In this document: piece after piece, positions 9,211 through 17,494 of the stretch | How positions within the stretch are numbered: position 1 is the stretch's first letter | How the letters are laid out: each line of letters begins with the position of its first letter | DNA from: Vibrio tarriae | GTDB taxonomy: Bacteria; Pseudomonadota; Gammaproteobacteria; Enterobacterales; Vibrionaceae | Direction: 5' to 3' | DNA length: 64,000 nucleotides | NCBI RefSeq assembly: GCF_002216685.1 | Contig: NZ_CP022353.1 | Location: forward strand, 1,240,001 to 1,304,000 | Notes under the pieces: generated by a model | What the model was told of the DNA's origin: nothing | Database searches by the model: none | Seen by the model: the letters and a program-made list of their open reading frames with translations, nothing else | Made by a program: the position numbers and the translations under genes

Positions 9211-9363
9211 CATGCGCGTTATGTAAATCAGGGCTTGTAGTCTGGGCGCTGAACAAGTAACGTTGCGCAGATTTTTCTATTTGTGATCCCTGTCAGCTTA
9301 ATTTAGCCACTCAAAGTGCGCCGTTTTAAGTGGCGGGAATGTTAACGCACTAAGGTACAGGCT

Positions 9364-10956
9364 TTGATTTCTACAGCGAATATCACTCAACAATTTGGCG
9401 CTAAGCCACTGTTTGAAAACATTTCAGTTAAGTTTGGCGAAGGTAATCGCTACGGTCTAATCGGGGCAAATGGCTGTGGTAAATCCACCTTCATGAAAAT
9501 CCTCAGTGGTGAGCTCGAACCAAGTGGCGGTAACGTGAGCTACGATCCAAACGAGCGCGTCGCTAAACTGAATCAGGATCAGTTTGCGTACGAAGAGTTC
9601 ACGGTCATCGACACCGTTATCATGGGTCACAAAGAGTTGTGGAAGGTAAAACAAGAGCGCGACCGTATTTATGCGCTGCCAGAAATGACCGAAGAAGATG
9701 GTATGCGTGTTGCCGATCTCGAAGTGGAATTCGCCGAGATGGATGGCTACATGGCGGAATCCAAAGCGGGTGAACTGCTGCTGGCGGTAGGTATTCCTCT
9801 TGAGCAACATTACGGCCTGATGAGCAGTGTGGCTCCGGGTTGGAAACTGCGTGTGCTGCTAGCGCAAATCCTGTTTGCAGACCCAGATATCATGCTGCTT
9901 GACGAACCGACCAACAACTTGGACATCGACACCATTCGCTGGTTGGAAGATACGCTGAATGCGCGTAACTGCACCATGATCATCATCTCGCATGACCGCC
10001 ACTTCTTAAACTCAGTGTGTACCCACATGGCGGACTTGGATTACGGCGAGCTGCGTATTTACCCAGGCAACTACGACGAATACATGACCGCGGCAACTCA
10101 AGCGCGTGAGCGTCTGTTGTCTGATAACGCGAAGAAGAAAGCGCAAATTGCTGAACTGCAAACCTTCGTAGCGCGCTTCTCGGCGAACGCATCGAAAGCA
10201 AAACAAGCGACTTCTCGCGCAAGACAGATTGATAAGATCAAACTGGATGAAGTGAAGGCATCTAGCCGCCAAAACCCGTTCATTCGTTTTGAACAATCGA
10301 AAGAGCTGTTCCGTAACGCCCTGATTGTTGAAAACCTCAGCCAAGGTTTTGATCATGACCTGTTCAGCAACTTCAACGCGATTTTTGAAGTGGGTGAGCG
10401 TGTCGCTATTATCGGTGAGAACGGTGCGGGTAAAACGACACTGCTGAACACACTAGCGGGTGTACTTGAGCCGCGCAGCGGCAGCTACAAATGGTCTGAA
10501 AATGCCAACATTGGTTACTACGCGCAAGACCACGCTCATGAGTTCGCCGAAGACATGAACTTGATGGAGTGGATGGGTCAGTGGCGTCAAGAGGGAGATG
10601 ACGAGCAAGTGGTGCGCAGCTTCTTGGGTCGTATGCTGTTTGGCCAAGATGACATCAAGAAATCCGTGAAAGTGCTGTCGGGTGGTGAGCAAGGTCGTAT
10701 GTTGCTTGGCAAACTGATGATGCACAAGCCAAACATGCTGCTGCTCGATGAGCCAACCAACCACATGGATATGGAATCGATCGAGTCTTTGAACAACGCC
10801 TTAGAGCAATATAAAGGCACGCTGTTCTTTGTATCGCATGACCGCGTATTCGTAGACTCACTGGCAACCCGCATCATCGAAATTCGTGATGGTAAAATCA
10901 CTGACTTCAAAGGCACTTACGCTGAGTTCCTGCGTTCACGTGGTGTTGAGGGTTAA
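9364..10956 (+). CDS. ybiT: ABC-F ATPase YbiT
   Basis: A 530-residue soluble protein with two ABC cassettes and no membrane segment, of the ABC-F group that acts on the ribosome. Walker A motifs are GANGCGKST and GENGAGKTT, signatures are [14 protein letters not shown] and [13 protein letters not shown], and Walker B motifs are [11 protein letters not shown] and [11 protein letters not shown]. The charged linker between cassettes ([36 protein letters not shown]) matches E. coli YbiT closely, as does total length. The start is TTG at 9364 with AAGG about 8 bases before it; no ATG fits the homologous N-terminus. It is a single gene with its own strong terminator. The first cassette's degenerate signature is normal in YbiT. 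Confidence 0.93.
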   Translation: MISTANITQQFGAKPLFENISVKFGEGNRYGLIGANGCGKSTFMKILSGELEPSGGNVSYDPNERVAKLNQDQFAYEEFTVIDTVIMGHKELWKVKQERDRIYALPEMTEEDGMRVADLEVEFAEMDGYMAESKAGELLLAVGIPLEQHYGLMSSVAPGWKLRVLLAQILFADPDIMLLDEPTNNLDIDTIRWLEDTLNARNCTMIIISHDRHFLNSVCTHMADLDYGELRIYPGNYDEYMTAATQARERLLSDNAKKKAQIAELQTFVARFSANASKAKQATSRARQIDKIKLDEVKASSRQNPFIRFEQSKELFRNALIVENLSQGFDHDLFSNFNAIFEVGERVAIIGENGAGKTTLLNTLAGVLEPRSGSYKWSENANIGYYAQDHAHEFAEDMNLMEWMGQWRQEGDDEQVVRSFLGRMLFGQDDIKKSVKVLSGGEQGRMLLGKLMMHKPNMLLLDEPTNHMDMESIESLNNALEQYKGTLFFVSHDRVFVDSLATRIIEIRDGKITDFKGTYAEFLRSRGVEG

Positions 10957-11014
10957 TTGTCATTACATTGTGCTTTATAAAAATAGTGAACTAAATAGCA
11001 CGTTTACTAATATG

Positions 11015-11042
11015 AACGGCCCCTATGTGGGGCCGTTTTTTA
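11015..11042 (+). terminator. Terminator after ybiT
   Basis: Stem AACGGCCCC / GGGGCCGTT with a 5-nt loop, then a run of T. It is 58 bp after the ybiT stop and marks the left border of the accessory insert. Confidence 0.9.
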
Positions 11043-11095
11043 TAATGAGGGCGCTCATTTTTAATGACCTGCTCTTAAAACCACTATGTGAAGTT

Positions 11096-12913
11096 TTATT
11101 CAAAGTGAATAGTAACGCAGTCAAGCCCTCCTTGTGCTGCGAGTAGTCTTTCAGCTTGATTTAGCTTTCCTCGGAAGCTATCAGGTGCAGCTTCTTTACC
11201 AACAAAGTATACCGAGATTCCTGGTACAGTATGTTGGATCCATTGTTGAAAAGCATCATTCAAAACAGAAATGCTGGATGCATTGGTAATGTAAAACTTA
11301 GAGTTACCAGTTCCCATAATGCCATTCATCCAATTGACATCTTTATTACCATAACGGAATGCACCTGCTGTTCTTACCGGAGTTAGACCGGCCTCAGTAA
11401 GTTGTTGGCGAATTTTTTTATGTATTTCATTGTAATCTTTCGCTTGATTATCGAGATCAGTCAGTGCTTTTTGCAACTCGACTCGTTCTTCTTCAGTGAT
11501 AGACGGACTATTCGCCGCATACTTAACAATGGCTTTGTTGTACTCATGATCATTAATTAATACTTTGCCTTTCTCTAGCGGACGAAGTTGCATATCAATA
11601 TGGAAGCCTGGCTGTGTGAGTATAATTAGATTATCTCGTGTTACTCCCAGTTCCTCTGCCATTTTCTCTTCAACAATTTCGGTCATTGCGATAAAACGCT
11701 TTGCTATTGTTCGAGCTTCTGAGTCAGGAAGTCCTTTACGCATTTGCCCTCCAGCCTCTAACATTGCCACATAATGTTTTTCCAAAGCTGGATCACTTGC
11801 TATTGTTCTAATCTTGTCATCAATCAGTGAAAGATCAAAGTCCTGAGCATGATTCGCTGCGTAGGTTAGCTGTTTATATGCATCTGTAACTTCATGTTCC
11901 CAATTAAACTCTTTTGGCAGTGTTCTCCCCAATACCTGCTCGTAGCGAGACTTTATTTTCGCACGAACAATATTTAACTTTGATTCATCAATAATGATCT
12001 TTGACTCATCTTGAGAGTAGGGGAGAAGCTTATATTTAGCTCGTACAAATTTGGCATACTCAATTTGTTTTTCCAATGAATCGAGATTGGATGGAAGCAA
12101 GCCTAGTGCATCAAGCATCAGTCGATCTATTTCAGGATCATTGTTTGACTGAATATAGTGATCTAGTTCTATATTATGAATCTTGGGCTTAGCAATGCTG
12201 AGGGTAAAACCACCGGTTTGTTCCATTTGTTGCTTCTTAGCTTCCACTCTTTCATTGTCATATCTGGTGTACAACAAAGCCGTTTGCAGAACAGAATCAC
12301 GTCCGACAAGTACGTATTGCGAACCATTCTCTCTATGTCCAACAAGCATGTTGCCACCATCGATGATTGAGAAAGTTTTAACAAGCTCTGCACCAGATCT
12401 TTCAGCATAACTATCTGCTAGGCTATACATACTGTCGTATAATCCCTGAGTATCTAAAGAGCCATTGCTGTGATGCCCTTCAAGGATTGCCAACGGTGAA
12501 GTTTTATCCAATCCACCAATAAAATTATGAAACTCATCTTTCGAATAGCCTAATGATGCAGTTGGCCGAAAAACTTTTGCACCGTCTCTAGACAGCCACA
12601 TATTATCTTCCGTCCACAAATACATTGGGCTTTGGGTTAGTACGGTAAATCCCTGTTGAATACCAACTTCTGTCAATTCGGCAACTAATTCTGGTTGTAT
12701 CTGATAATGCTCTGGTATGACAACGGTCTTAACTCTATTACTCAGATCATCGACCGCGAGGTTGAGAGTGTTGCTAGTGGATTGCGAACCAACACGGAAG
12801 GTAGAGCTCTCATATTGAGCAGAATCTGTTGGAAATAGGATCGCTTGGTTTGCGACCGCATGACTAGAGACGGTTGCCAGTGCAACAAAAATAGCAAGAG
12901 GTCTTAATTTCAC
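11096..12913 (-). CDS. Secreted guanidino-group-modifying-fold (arginine deiminase/amidinotransferase-like) enzyme
   Basis: A 605-residue exported protein I cannot assign to a named family. The start is GTG at 12913, with AGGA 9 bases upstream; it gives a clean signal peptide ending near SSHAVA-NQ. In order it carries TEDNMW (~101), IIDGGNML (~184), HIDMQLRPL (His ~438, Asp ~440) and, five codons before the stop, GGLDCVTIHF (Cys ~599). That set - acidic pair, DGGN, HxD and a C-terminal Cys after GG - is the layout of agmatine deiminase and other enzymes that attack guanidino groups. A helical insert (~residues 250-430) separates the halves. The coding sequence is visibly AT-richer than its neighbours. 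It stands alone between ybiT and a chemoreceptor fragment. Substrate (free or protein arginine, agmatine) is unknown. Confidence 0.6.
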   Translation of the reverse strand: MKLRPLAIFVALATVSSHAVANQAILFPTDSAQYESSTFRVGSQSTSNTLNLAVDDLSNRVKTVVIPEHYQIQPELVAELTEVGIQQGFTVLTQSPMYLWTEDNMWLSRDGAKVFRPTASLGYSKDEFHNFIGGLDKTSPLAILEGHHSNGSLDTQGLYDSMYSLADSYAERSGAELVKTFSIIDGGNMLVGHRENGSQYVLVGRDSVLQTALLYTRYDNERVEAKKQQMEQTGGFTLSIAKPKIHNIELDHYIQSNNDPEIDRLMLDALGLLPSNLDSLEKQIEYAKFVRAKYKLLPYSQDESKIIIDESKLNIVRAKIKSRYEQVLGRTLPKEFNWEHEVTDAYKQLTYAANHAQDFDLSLIDDKIRTIASDPALEKHYVAMLEAGGQMRKGLPDSEARTIAKRFIAMTEIVEEKMAEELGVTRDNLIILTQPGFHIDMQLRPLEKGKVLINDHEYNKAIVKYAANSPSITEEERVELQKALTDLDNQAKDYNEIHKKIRQQLTEAGLTPVRTAGAFRYGNKDVNWMNGIMGTGNSKFYITNASSISVLNDAFQQWIQHTVPGISVYFVGKEAAPDSFRGKLNQAERLLAAQGGLDCVTIHFE

Positions 12914-12993
12914 AATATATAATCCTGTAAATATCAAAGTTGACATTTATATTAACATGGTGAATCTATAATTCGATCTTATTGTATGAGTAT

Positions 12994-13392
12994 TCACACA
13001 ACTCTGACTTTTTTATTCATTGTGAATTTGGTGTAAAGAACCAAGAAGATGTTAGTAGAAAGGAACTCGGCCGATAGTGTTTTGGCTAAATCACTTAGCC
13101 TAGATTGCAGTTGCTGATAGGTTTTATCGAATATCTCAATGTACTGTTCATTTCGCCGAGCAAAATAATCTTTTTCATGCCGACGAAGCATGAGGAGATC
13201 AATCGCACTCAATAAATTCTCAGTAGCGGCATTTTCGAGAGTGGTGAGCCGATTAGCACTGACATTTTCATAGAATGAGTAAAAACCGACCCCGAGTAGC
13301 AATGTGAAGTTAATTAAAAAAGTTTTGCTCTGATCGATAGAGAAAAAATACGATCTTTTTTTACAGGTGATCCGGACATGGACACCTCCCAT
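12994..13392 (-). pseudogene. N-terminal fragment of a methyl-accepting chemotaxis protein
   Basis: A 132-codon frame that looks like the start of a chemoreceptor: a transmembrane helix (KTFLINFTLLLGVGFYSFY) followed by the opening of a helical periplasmic sensor domain, with the HBM-like string LLMLRRHEKDYFARRNEQYI. A complete receptor would run another ~450 residues with HAMP and the signalling hairpin; here the likeness stops after about LSDLAKTL and the tail (SAEFLSTNIFLVLYTKF...) looks unrelated. The first ~20 residues may also be foreign. It lies between the accessory enzyme gene and fdhD and is AT-rich, so I read it as debris at the edge of an insertion or deletion. A small stand-alone sensor protein is possible but less likely. 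Confidence 0.55.
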
Positions 13393-13493
13393 AAGCCTAT
13401 GACGTTGATAACTGAGTGTTTTGCATGTTGCATTTTTGTTTCATTTTATTGCCACAACATTCAACTAATAGCTTATAGGAGGAGATTTACAAG

Positions 13494-14363
13494 TCAGTCC
13501 AGGTGCTCTGCTTGCCCTTTTACATCAAACACTACTTTGTTTGCGCCACTGTACACATGGAAGCGACGACCGGAAGCGCGAGCAATCGTGGTAATACCAA
13601 AACGTTGCGCAAGCTCAAGCCCCATTTGAGTCACACCCGAGCGCGATAGCAGCACAGGAATCCCCATTTGCGCCACTTTAATCACCATCTCGGAGGTTAA
13701 ACGGCCTGTGGTGTAGAAAATTTTGTCATCCCCACGCATGCCATTGAGCCACATTTCACCGGCCAAAGTATCCACTGCATTGTGGCGACCGACATCTTCC
13801 ACAAAAGAGATCACCCGATCCTCTTGGCAAATTGCACAGCCATGCACCGCGCCGGCTTTTTTGTAAGTATCGTTGTAGTGAGTCAATGCTTCCAGAGCAG
13901 CGTAAATTTGTGACTGTTTAATTGGCTGCTGTGGCACTTGGTAACTCTCAAGCTGCTTCATCACGTTGCCATACATGGTGCCTTGGCCACAGCCGGAGGT
14001 GACGGTTTTTTTCTTCAGCGCAGGCTCTAAATGGTCAATGTTTTCACGGGTGACCACCGCGGCCGAATGGGTTTCCCAATCAATGATGATGGAATCGAGC
14101 GCTTCCGGATCGGAAATAAAACTTTGGTTCTTCAAATAACCCAGCACTAAAGCTTCTGGCCGCGAACCGAGCGTCATCAAGGTCACAATCTCTTTCCAGT
14201 TGAGCAGGACAGTGAGAGGGCGTTCGCAAGCGATCGATTTCACCAGTTTTTCGCCGTATTCGTCATACACTTCAACTTCAATGGTTTGCAGAGGATTTTC
14301 GCTGGTTTTGATGATGGAAGGTTTAGCCACGCTGGATTCCTGTGTGATGCTCGCTTTATTCAC
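13494..14363 (-). CDS. fdhD: Formate dehydrogenase accessory sulfurtransferase FdhD
   Basis: Cytosolic protein that passes sulfur to the metal cofactor of formate dehydrogenase. Family marks seen are the catalytic two-glycine cysteine loop VTSGCGQGTM, the ALVLGYLKNQ start of the core, DVGRHNAVDTLAGE and the closing GRRFHVYS. The frame is open back to 14459, but that would give 321 residues with an unlikely N-terminus, while GTG at 14363 gives 289, nearer the ~277 of E. coli FdhD; the start is uncertain. The first cysteine of the usual CxxC is a single Cys here (SGCGQG), as in several Vibrio relatives. It is divergent from the DUF3305 gene and the fdh operon. Confidence 0.9.
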   Translation of the reverse strand: MNKASITQESSVAKPSIIKTSENPLQTIEVEVYDEYGEKLVKSIACERPLTVLLNWKEIVTLMTLGSRPEALVLGYLKNQSFISDPEALDSIIIDWETHSAAVVTRENIDHLEPALKKKTVTSGCGQGTMYGNVMKQLESYQVPQQPIKQSQIYAALEALTHYNDTYKKAGAVHGCAICQEDRVISFVEDVGRHNAVDTLAGEMWLNGMRGDDKIFYTTGRLTSEMVIKVAQMGIPVLLSRSGVTQMGLELAQRFGITTIARASGRRFHVYSGANKVVFDVKGQAEHLD

Positions 14364-14503
14364 CGCCGATCTGTCAGTGCAGATCTTGGGGTAGAGCGAA
14401 TAAGAAAAAGTGCCGTCAATGTAGCAAAAAGGGTGCCGAATCAAAAACAAACTGAACAAAAGTGATGATGTCGCTCTACTTAAAGCAAGGTACTGGTACC
14501 CAA

Positions 14504-14519
14504 TGGCGCAATTATTGCT
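14504..14519 (+). promoter_or_regulatory. Sigma-54 promoter of the DUF3305-DUF3306 pair
   Basis: TGGCGCAATTATTGCT has GG and GC spaced by 10 bases and TTGCT at -12. It lies 37 bp before the DUF3305 start. A weaker relative of the 17-bp activator palindrome (right half ATGTCGC) overlaps 14459-14475. Confidence 0.65.
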
Positions 14520-14555
14520 TTAATTTCTACTCTGATTGTTAATTTAGTATGGGTT

Positions 14556-15032
14556 ATGACTGAACAAACTTCTCCTGAATCCTTAACGGATGCCGCTCAT
14601 AGTAAAACCGACAGCGCTTGGCCGCTCGCTTGCAACCTTGAGCCGCGTTTGGTCTCGCGTGGCCGTTGGCAAACCACGCAGTGGATGTTGCACGGTTTCA
14701 GTTTAACACCAGAGGCACAGAGTCAATATGTCGCAACCTTACACTTGTATCGTGACGAGCGTACTGACTATCGCTTCAATCTGAGCTCACAAGCGCCAAA
14801 ACTGTTCTTGGTTGCCGAAGATCCGATTGAAGATCAGCCGCTTAAAATCGTGCAATTGAGCGCATCGCAAGCCGTCGCCAGCCGTTATATGGACAGCGAT
14901 TATCTGGTGCTGTCGGCCGATATGCCGCTACCCGTTCAGGCGTGGATGGAAGCCTATATTGGTCGTCACGGAGAGCTACTGGAAATTCGCCGCAAGAAAC
15001 GTGAAGGCGCGGGGAGGTCTTGTGGCAACTGA
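14556..15032 (+). CDS. DUF3305 domain protein of the formate dehydrogenase locus
   Basis: A 158-residue soluble protein. The central part (WPLACNLEPRLVSRGRWQTTQWMLHGF ... YRFNLSSQAPKLFLVAED) matches the DUF3305 type that accompanies formate dehydrogenase operons. It has no signal peptide, and no cysteine pair or catalytic motif I can name. Its stop overlaps the start of the DUF3306 gene by 11 bp, and the same two genes are found together upstream of fdh operons in related bacteria. A role in assembling or regulating the dehydrogenase is inferred only from this company. A sigma-54 promoter lies directly upstream. Confidence 0.8.
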   Translation: MTEQTSPESLTDAAHSKTDSAWPLACNLEPRLVSRGRWQTTQWMLHGFSLTPEAQSQYVATLHLYRDERTDYRFNLSSQAPKLFLVAEDPIEDQPLKIVQLSASQAVASRYMDSDYLVLSADMPLPVQAWMEAYIGRHGELLEIRRKKREGAGRSCGN

Positions 15033-15624
15033 AAACACGTTTTTCTCTCGTTGGTCACAACGTAAATTAACCGCAGAATCAGACCAAGCGCTTGATACCA
15101 CAAAGAGTTTGAACTCTGAGCCTGTGCAGGCAGAGTCGATTGCTAATCAATCTTCGGTAGAAACTAAAAGTGGTTTGGTGAGTGATGCGGTCGAACAACC
15201 TCATTCAGCCGAGAATAATGAACCCAGCGTAGCGAGTTTGTTGGTATCCGGTGCTTCGCAAGAACTGAAGAAAGCCGCATTGCGTAAGCTGTTTTTAAGC
15301 GGCGAGTTTAGTGAAGTGTGTATGCTGGATGATTACAACGCGGATTACAGCAACACAGCAACCCTCACCACGCAAGTCGCACAAACATTACGCCAATGGT
15401 GTAATGAGCTAGAAACGACGCCAGAGGTTAAGTCTGAACAAGCTATACCGGAAAAAGCTATGTCTGAACAAACGATGCCTGATCAAAGTATGCCTGATGA
15501 AACGACAGCTTCTGCGCTCGAATTCGCTGAGGATTCTGCGCGACTTTCTGATCACAATACGCTTTCTTCTTGCGATACTGCGGCATCTGACACACTGAAT
15601 AGTGAGACAAAATATACCGCATAG
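15022..15624 (+). CDS. DUF3306 domain protein of the formate dehydrogenase locus
   Basis: A 200-residue acidic protein starting at GTG 15022, preceded by GGGGAGG. The N-terminal FFSRWSQRKL and the middle ALRKLFLSGEFSEVCMLDDYNADYS are the conserved DUF3306 segments; the latter resembles a short helical docking element. Around them is low-complexity, mostly acidic sequence, including a run of related five-to-seven-residue units (SEQAIPEKAM, SEQTMPDQSM, PDETT). Such composition suggests a disordered adaptor rather than an enzyme. It overlaps the DUF3305 gene by 11 bp. Function unknown; tied to formate dehydrogenase by position. Confidence 0.78.
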   Translation: MATENTFFSRWSQRKLTAESDQALDTTKSLNSEPVQAESIANQSSVETKSGLVSDAVEQPHSAENNEPSVASLLVSGASQELKKAALRKLFLSGEFSEVCMLDDYNADYSNTATLTTQVAQTLRQWCNELETTPEVKSEQAIPEKAMSEQTMPDQSMPDETTASALEFAEDSARLSDHNTLSSCDTAASDTLNSETKYTA

Positions 15625-15663
15625 AGATTAGGGACATTTTGACTTACTACTCAATAGGTAGAG

Positions 15664-15680
15664 TGAGACATAATGTCTCA
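15664..15680. promoter_or_regulatory. Putative activator-binding palindrome upstream of the fdh operon
   Basis: TGAGACATAATGTCTCA, inside a longer 10-bp-arm inverted repeat (15661-15683). It is ~70 bp upstream of a sigma-54 promoter and matches the palindrome upstream of tupA at 14 of 17 positions. Two weaker copies lie nearby, TGAGACAAAAT at 15603 and GGGACATTTTGAC at 15631. It could also act as a terminator stem for the DUF3306 gene, but the T-tract after it is poor. Confidence 0.6.
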
Positions 15681-15750
15681 CTCTTATTGTGGCTTTTCAT
15701 TTCTCATCCCCGTTATCGATAAATTCTCTGATTTTTCAATAAAATAAATT

Positions 15751-15766
15751 TGGAACGCTATTTGCT
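15751..15766 (+). promoter_or_regulatory. Sigma-54 promoter of the fdh operon
   Basis: TGGAACGCTATTTGCT matches TGGCACG-N4-TTGCW except for one base, with exact GG-N10-GC spacing. Transcription would start near 15778, about 45 bp before the ferredoxin-like gene that opens the operon. Confidence 0.78.
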
Positions 15767-15822
15767 TTAGCTTATGTAAAACGAGCCAACACGCTCGTGA
15801 TTCTTATAAGCGGAAGCAAGCA

Positions 15823-17484
15823 ATGTTAAACAACCTACTACAACAAGCGACGTCTCCAAACGGTCGGGCGAGACAGTATGCGATTGAGCATACGGTTGAG
15901 TTGACCAATCTTATTCCTCCTACCGTAAGTTACGAAAGTGGCGGCCATACCTTAATTATTGGACCCACGATGCTCATTGAGCGTATTACCGAGCCACTAA
16001 GCAGTATGGCTTCAATCACGCTCCTTTCTGTGGATGGTGAGCCTGGCACACAAAGCAATTTGTACTATGCCGATACGGTAGAAATCAGCGGTTTCCTCGG
16101 CGCATTCTCGGTGAACGTAGAAAACCACGGTAAACGAGCCAATTTGGCGCAAGCCGCGATAGATGGAAACACCTTTGATATCGTATTGGATATGTCACTC
16201 AACGGTTTAATGAGTGAAGAGGTTCCTGTGCCCGGTTATTTCCCAGTAGGACGCGGTTATCCAAAGCTGGCGGATGCGCTGGAAGAGATCCCAACTCTGA
16301 TGGGTACCTTCGATAAACCTAAGTATTTCCGTCTGGATACAGACTTGTGCGCGCACAGCTCACGTGGAGTGAAAGGGTGTGAACGCTGTGTGGATGCGTG
16401 TCCTGCTGGCGCACTGTCCAGTGAAGGCTCTGATCAAACAGGCCATCGCATTCAAATTAACCCTTATCTGTGTCAGGGCGTCGGAACCTGCGCGACGGCT
16501 TGCCCGACGGAAGCAATTCACTACGCACTGCCTAATCCTACCGATACGCAAAAATTTATTGAGCGATTACTGGCGAATTACCATCAAGCTGGTGGTGAAA
16601 AACCTATAGTGCTGATCTGCAGCTCTCGACATGAAAGTTACAACGTCATGGCACTTAAGGTATTGCCAGATAACGTGATTCCTGTGGTGGTAGAAGAGCT
16701 GCCTTCCGTCGGCATCGACAGCTGGTTTGCTGCTTTAGTTAACGGTGCAACTCAAGTGCTGTTTGCAGCGAGCCGTCATATGCCGCCCACTATCCAGCGT
16801 ATTCTCAACCAAGAAGTGAGCATGGCGCAGAGCTTGCTGACTCACTTGGGTTTGCCCAAAGAGACGATTGATATTCTTTATCTCGAATCGCTACGCGAGG
16901 GGATGCCGGTACTGTGTGAACAGCCGCTTGGGCTTAAGTTGGGTGACTTAATCGGTAATAAGCGCGAACGTCTGTTTACCGCGCTGGATGCGTTAGCAGA
17001 AACACTCAATGCACAGTCGAGCGTTCAACCACTCAGTATTAGCGCGCCTTACGGCACCATTGAATGCCAAGCAAGCGATTGTACTTTATGCATGAGCTGT
17101 GTTGCGGTTTGCCCAACGCGTGCACTGCATCCGGTGGGTGATAGCCCAGCACTACGCTTTATTGAGCAAGATTGTGTGCAGTGTGGTTTGTGTGTCAAAG
17201 CTTGCCCTGAACAAGCGCTTAGCGCGACGCCACAACTCAACTGGAACCAAGCGGCACGCCAAGGTGTGGTGACCTTGCATCAAGAAGAACCCGCTAAGTG
17301 CCTGCGCTGCCATAAGCCTTTCGCGCCACAATCCATGATTACCATGTTGCAAGCCAAGTTACGCGGTCACTCGCATTTCGCCACGCCGGAAGCGCTCAAT
17401 CGGATTGCGATGTGCGAAGACTGTCGGGTAGTCGACATGTTTGAAGCCATGGCACATGACCCTGAGCAGCAGCTCAAGTATTAA
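15823..17484 (+). CDS. Polyferredoxin-like 4Fe-4S protein of the fdh operon
   Basis: A 553-residue cytosolic iron-sulfur protein. A first pair of 4Fe-4S motifs is at ~175-230 (CERCVDACPAGAL and CQGVGTCATACPTEAI), a second at ~413-465 (CTLCMSCVAVCPTRAL and CVQCGLCVKACPEQAL), and two more CxxC pairs (CLRCHKPF, CEDCR) near the C-terminus could bind metal. The ~180 residues between the ferredoxin pairs (IVLICSSRHESYNVMALKVLPDNVIPVVVEELPSVG) resemble the HdrD/MvhD-type small domain seen in electron-transfer subunits. First gene of the operon, 10 bp before the TorD-type chaperone gene. It may shuttle electrons from formate dehydrogenase to a soluble partner; that is inferred. No signal peptide, so it acts inside the cell. 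Confidence 0.85.
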   Translation: MLNNLLQQATSPNGRARQYAIEHTVELTNLIPPTVSYESGGHTLIIGPTMLIERITEPLSSMASITLLSVDGEPGTQSNLYYADTVEISGFLGAFSVNVENHGKRANLAQAAIDGNTFDIVLDMSLNGLMSEEVPVPGYFPVGRGYPKLADALEEIPTLMGTFDKPKYFRLDTDLCAHSSRGVKGCERCVDACPAGALSSEGSDQTGHRIQINPYLCQGVGTCATACPTEAIHYALPNPTDTQKFIERLLANYHQAGGEKPIVLICSSRHESYNVMALKVLPDNVIPVVVEELPSVGIDSWFAALVNGATQVLFAASRHMPPTIQRILNQEVSMAQSLLTHLGLPKETIDILYLESLREGMPVLCEQPLGLKLGDLIGNKRERLFTALDALAETLNAQSSVQPLSISAPYGTIECQASDCTLCMSCVAVCPTRALHPVGDSPALRFIEQDCVQCGLCVKACPEQALSATPQLNWNQAARQGVVTLHQEEPAKCLRCHKPFAPQSMITMLQAKLRGHSHFATPEALNRIAMCEDCRVVDMFEAMAHDPEQQLKY

Positions 17485-17494
17485 GGAGAAAGCA

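Noticed and set aside
13378..13629. 83-codon plus-strand frame across the fdhD end
   Set aside because: Half of it is antisense to conserved fdhD codons; no ribosome site and no likeness.
15661..15683. Long inverted repeat read as a terminator for the DUF3306 gene
   Set aside because: The T-tract after it is poor (TTATTG), and its sequence matches the palindrome upstream of tupA, so activator binding is the better reading; a minor terminator role is not excluded.
17341..17375. GTTACGCGGTCAC as a matS site (also at ~54767)
   Set aside because: Two mismatches to the MatP consensus, including one in the invariant GTGAC arm.
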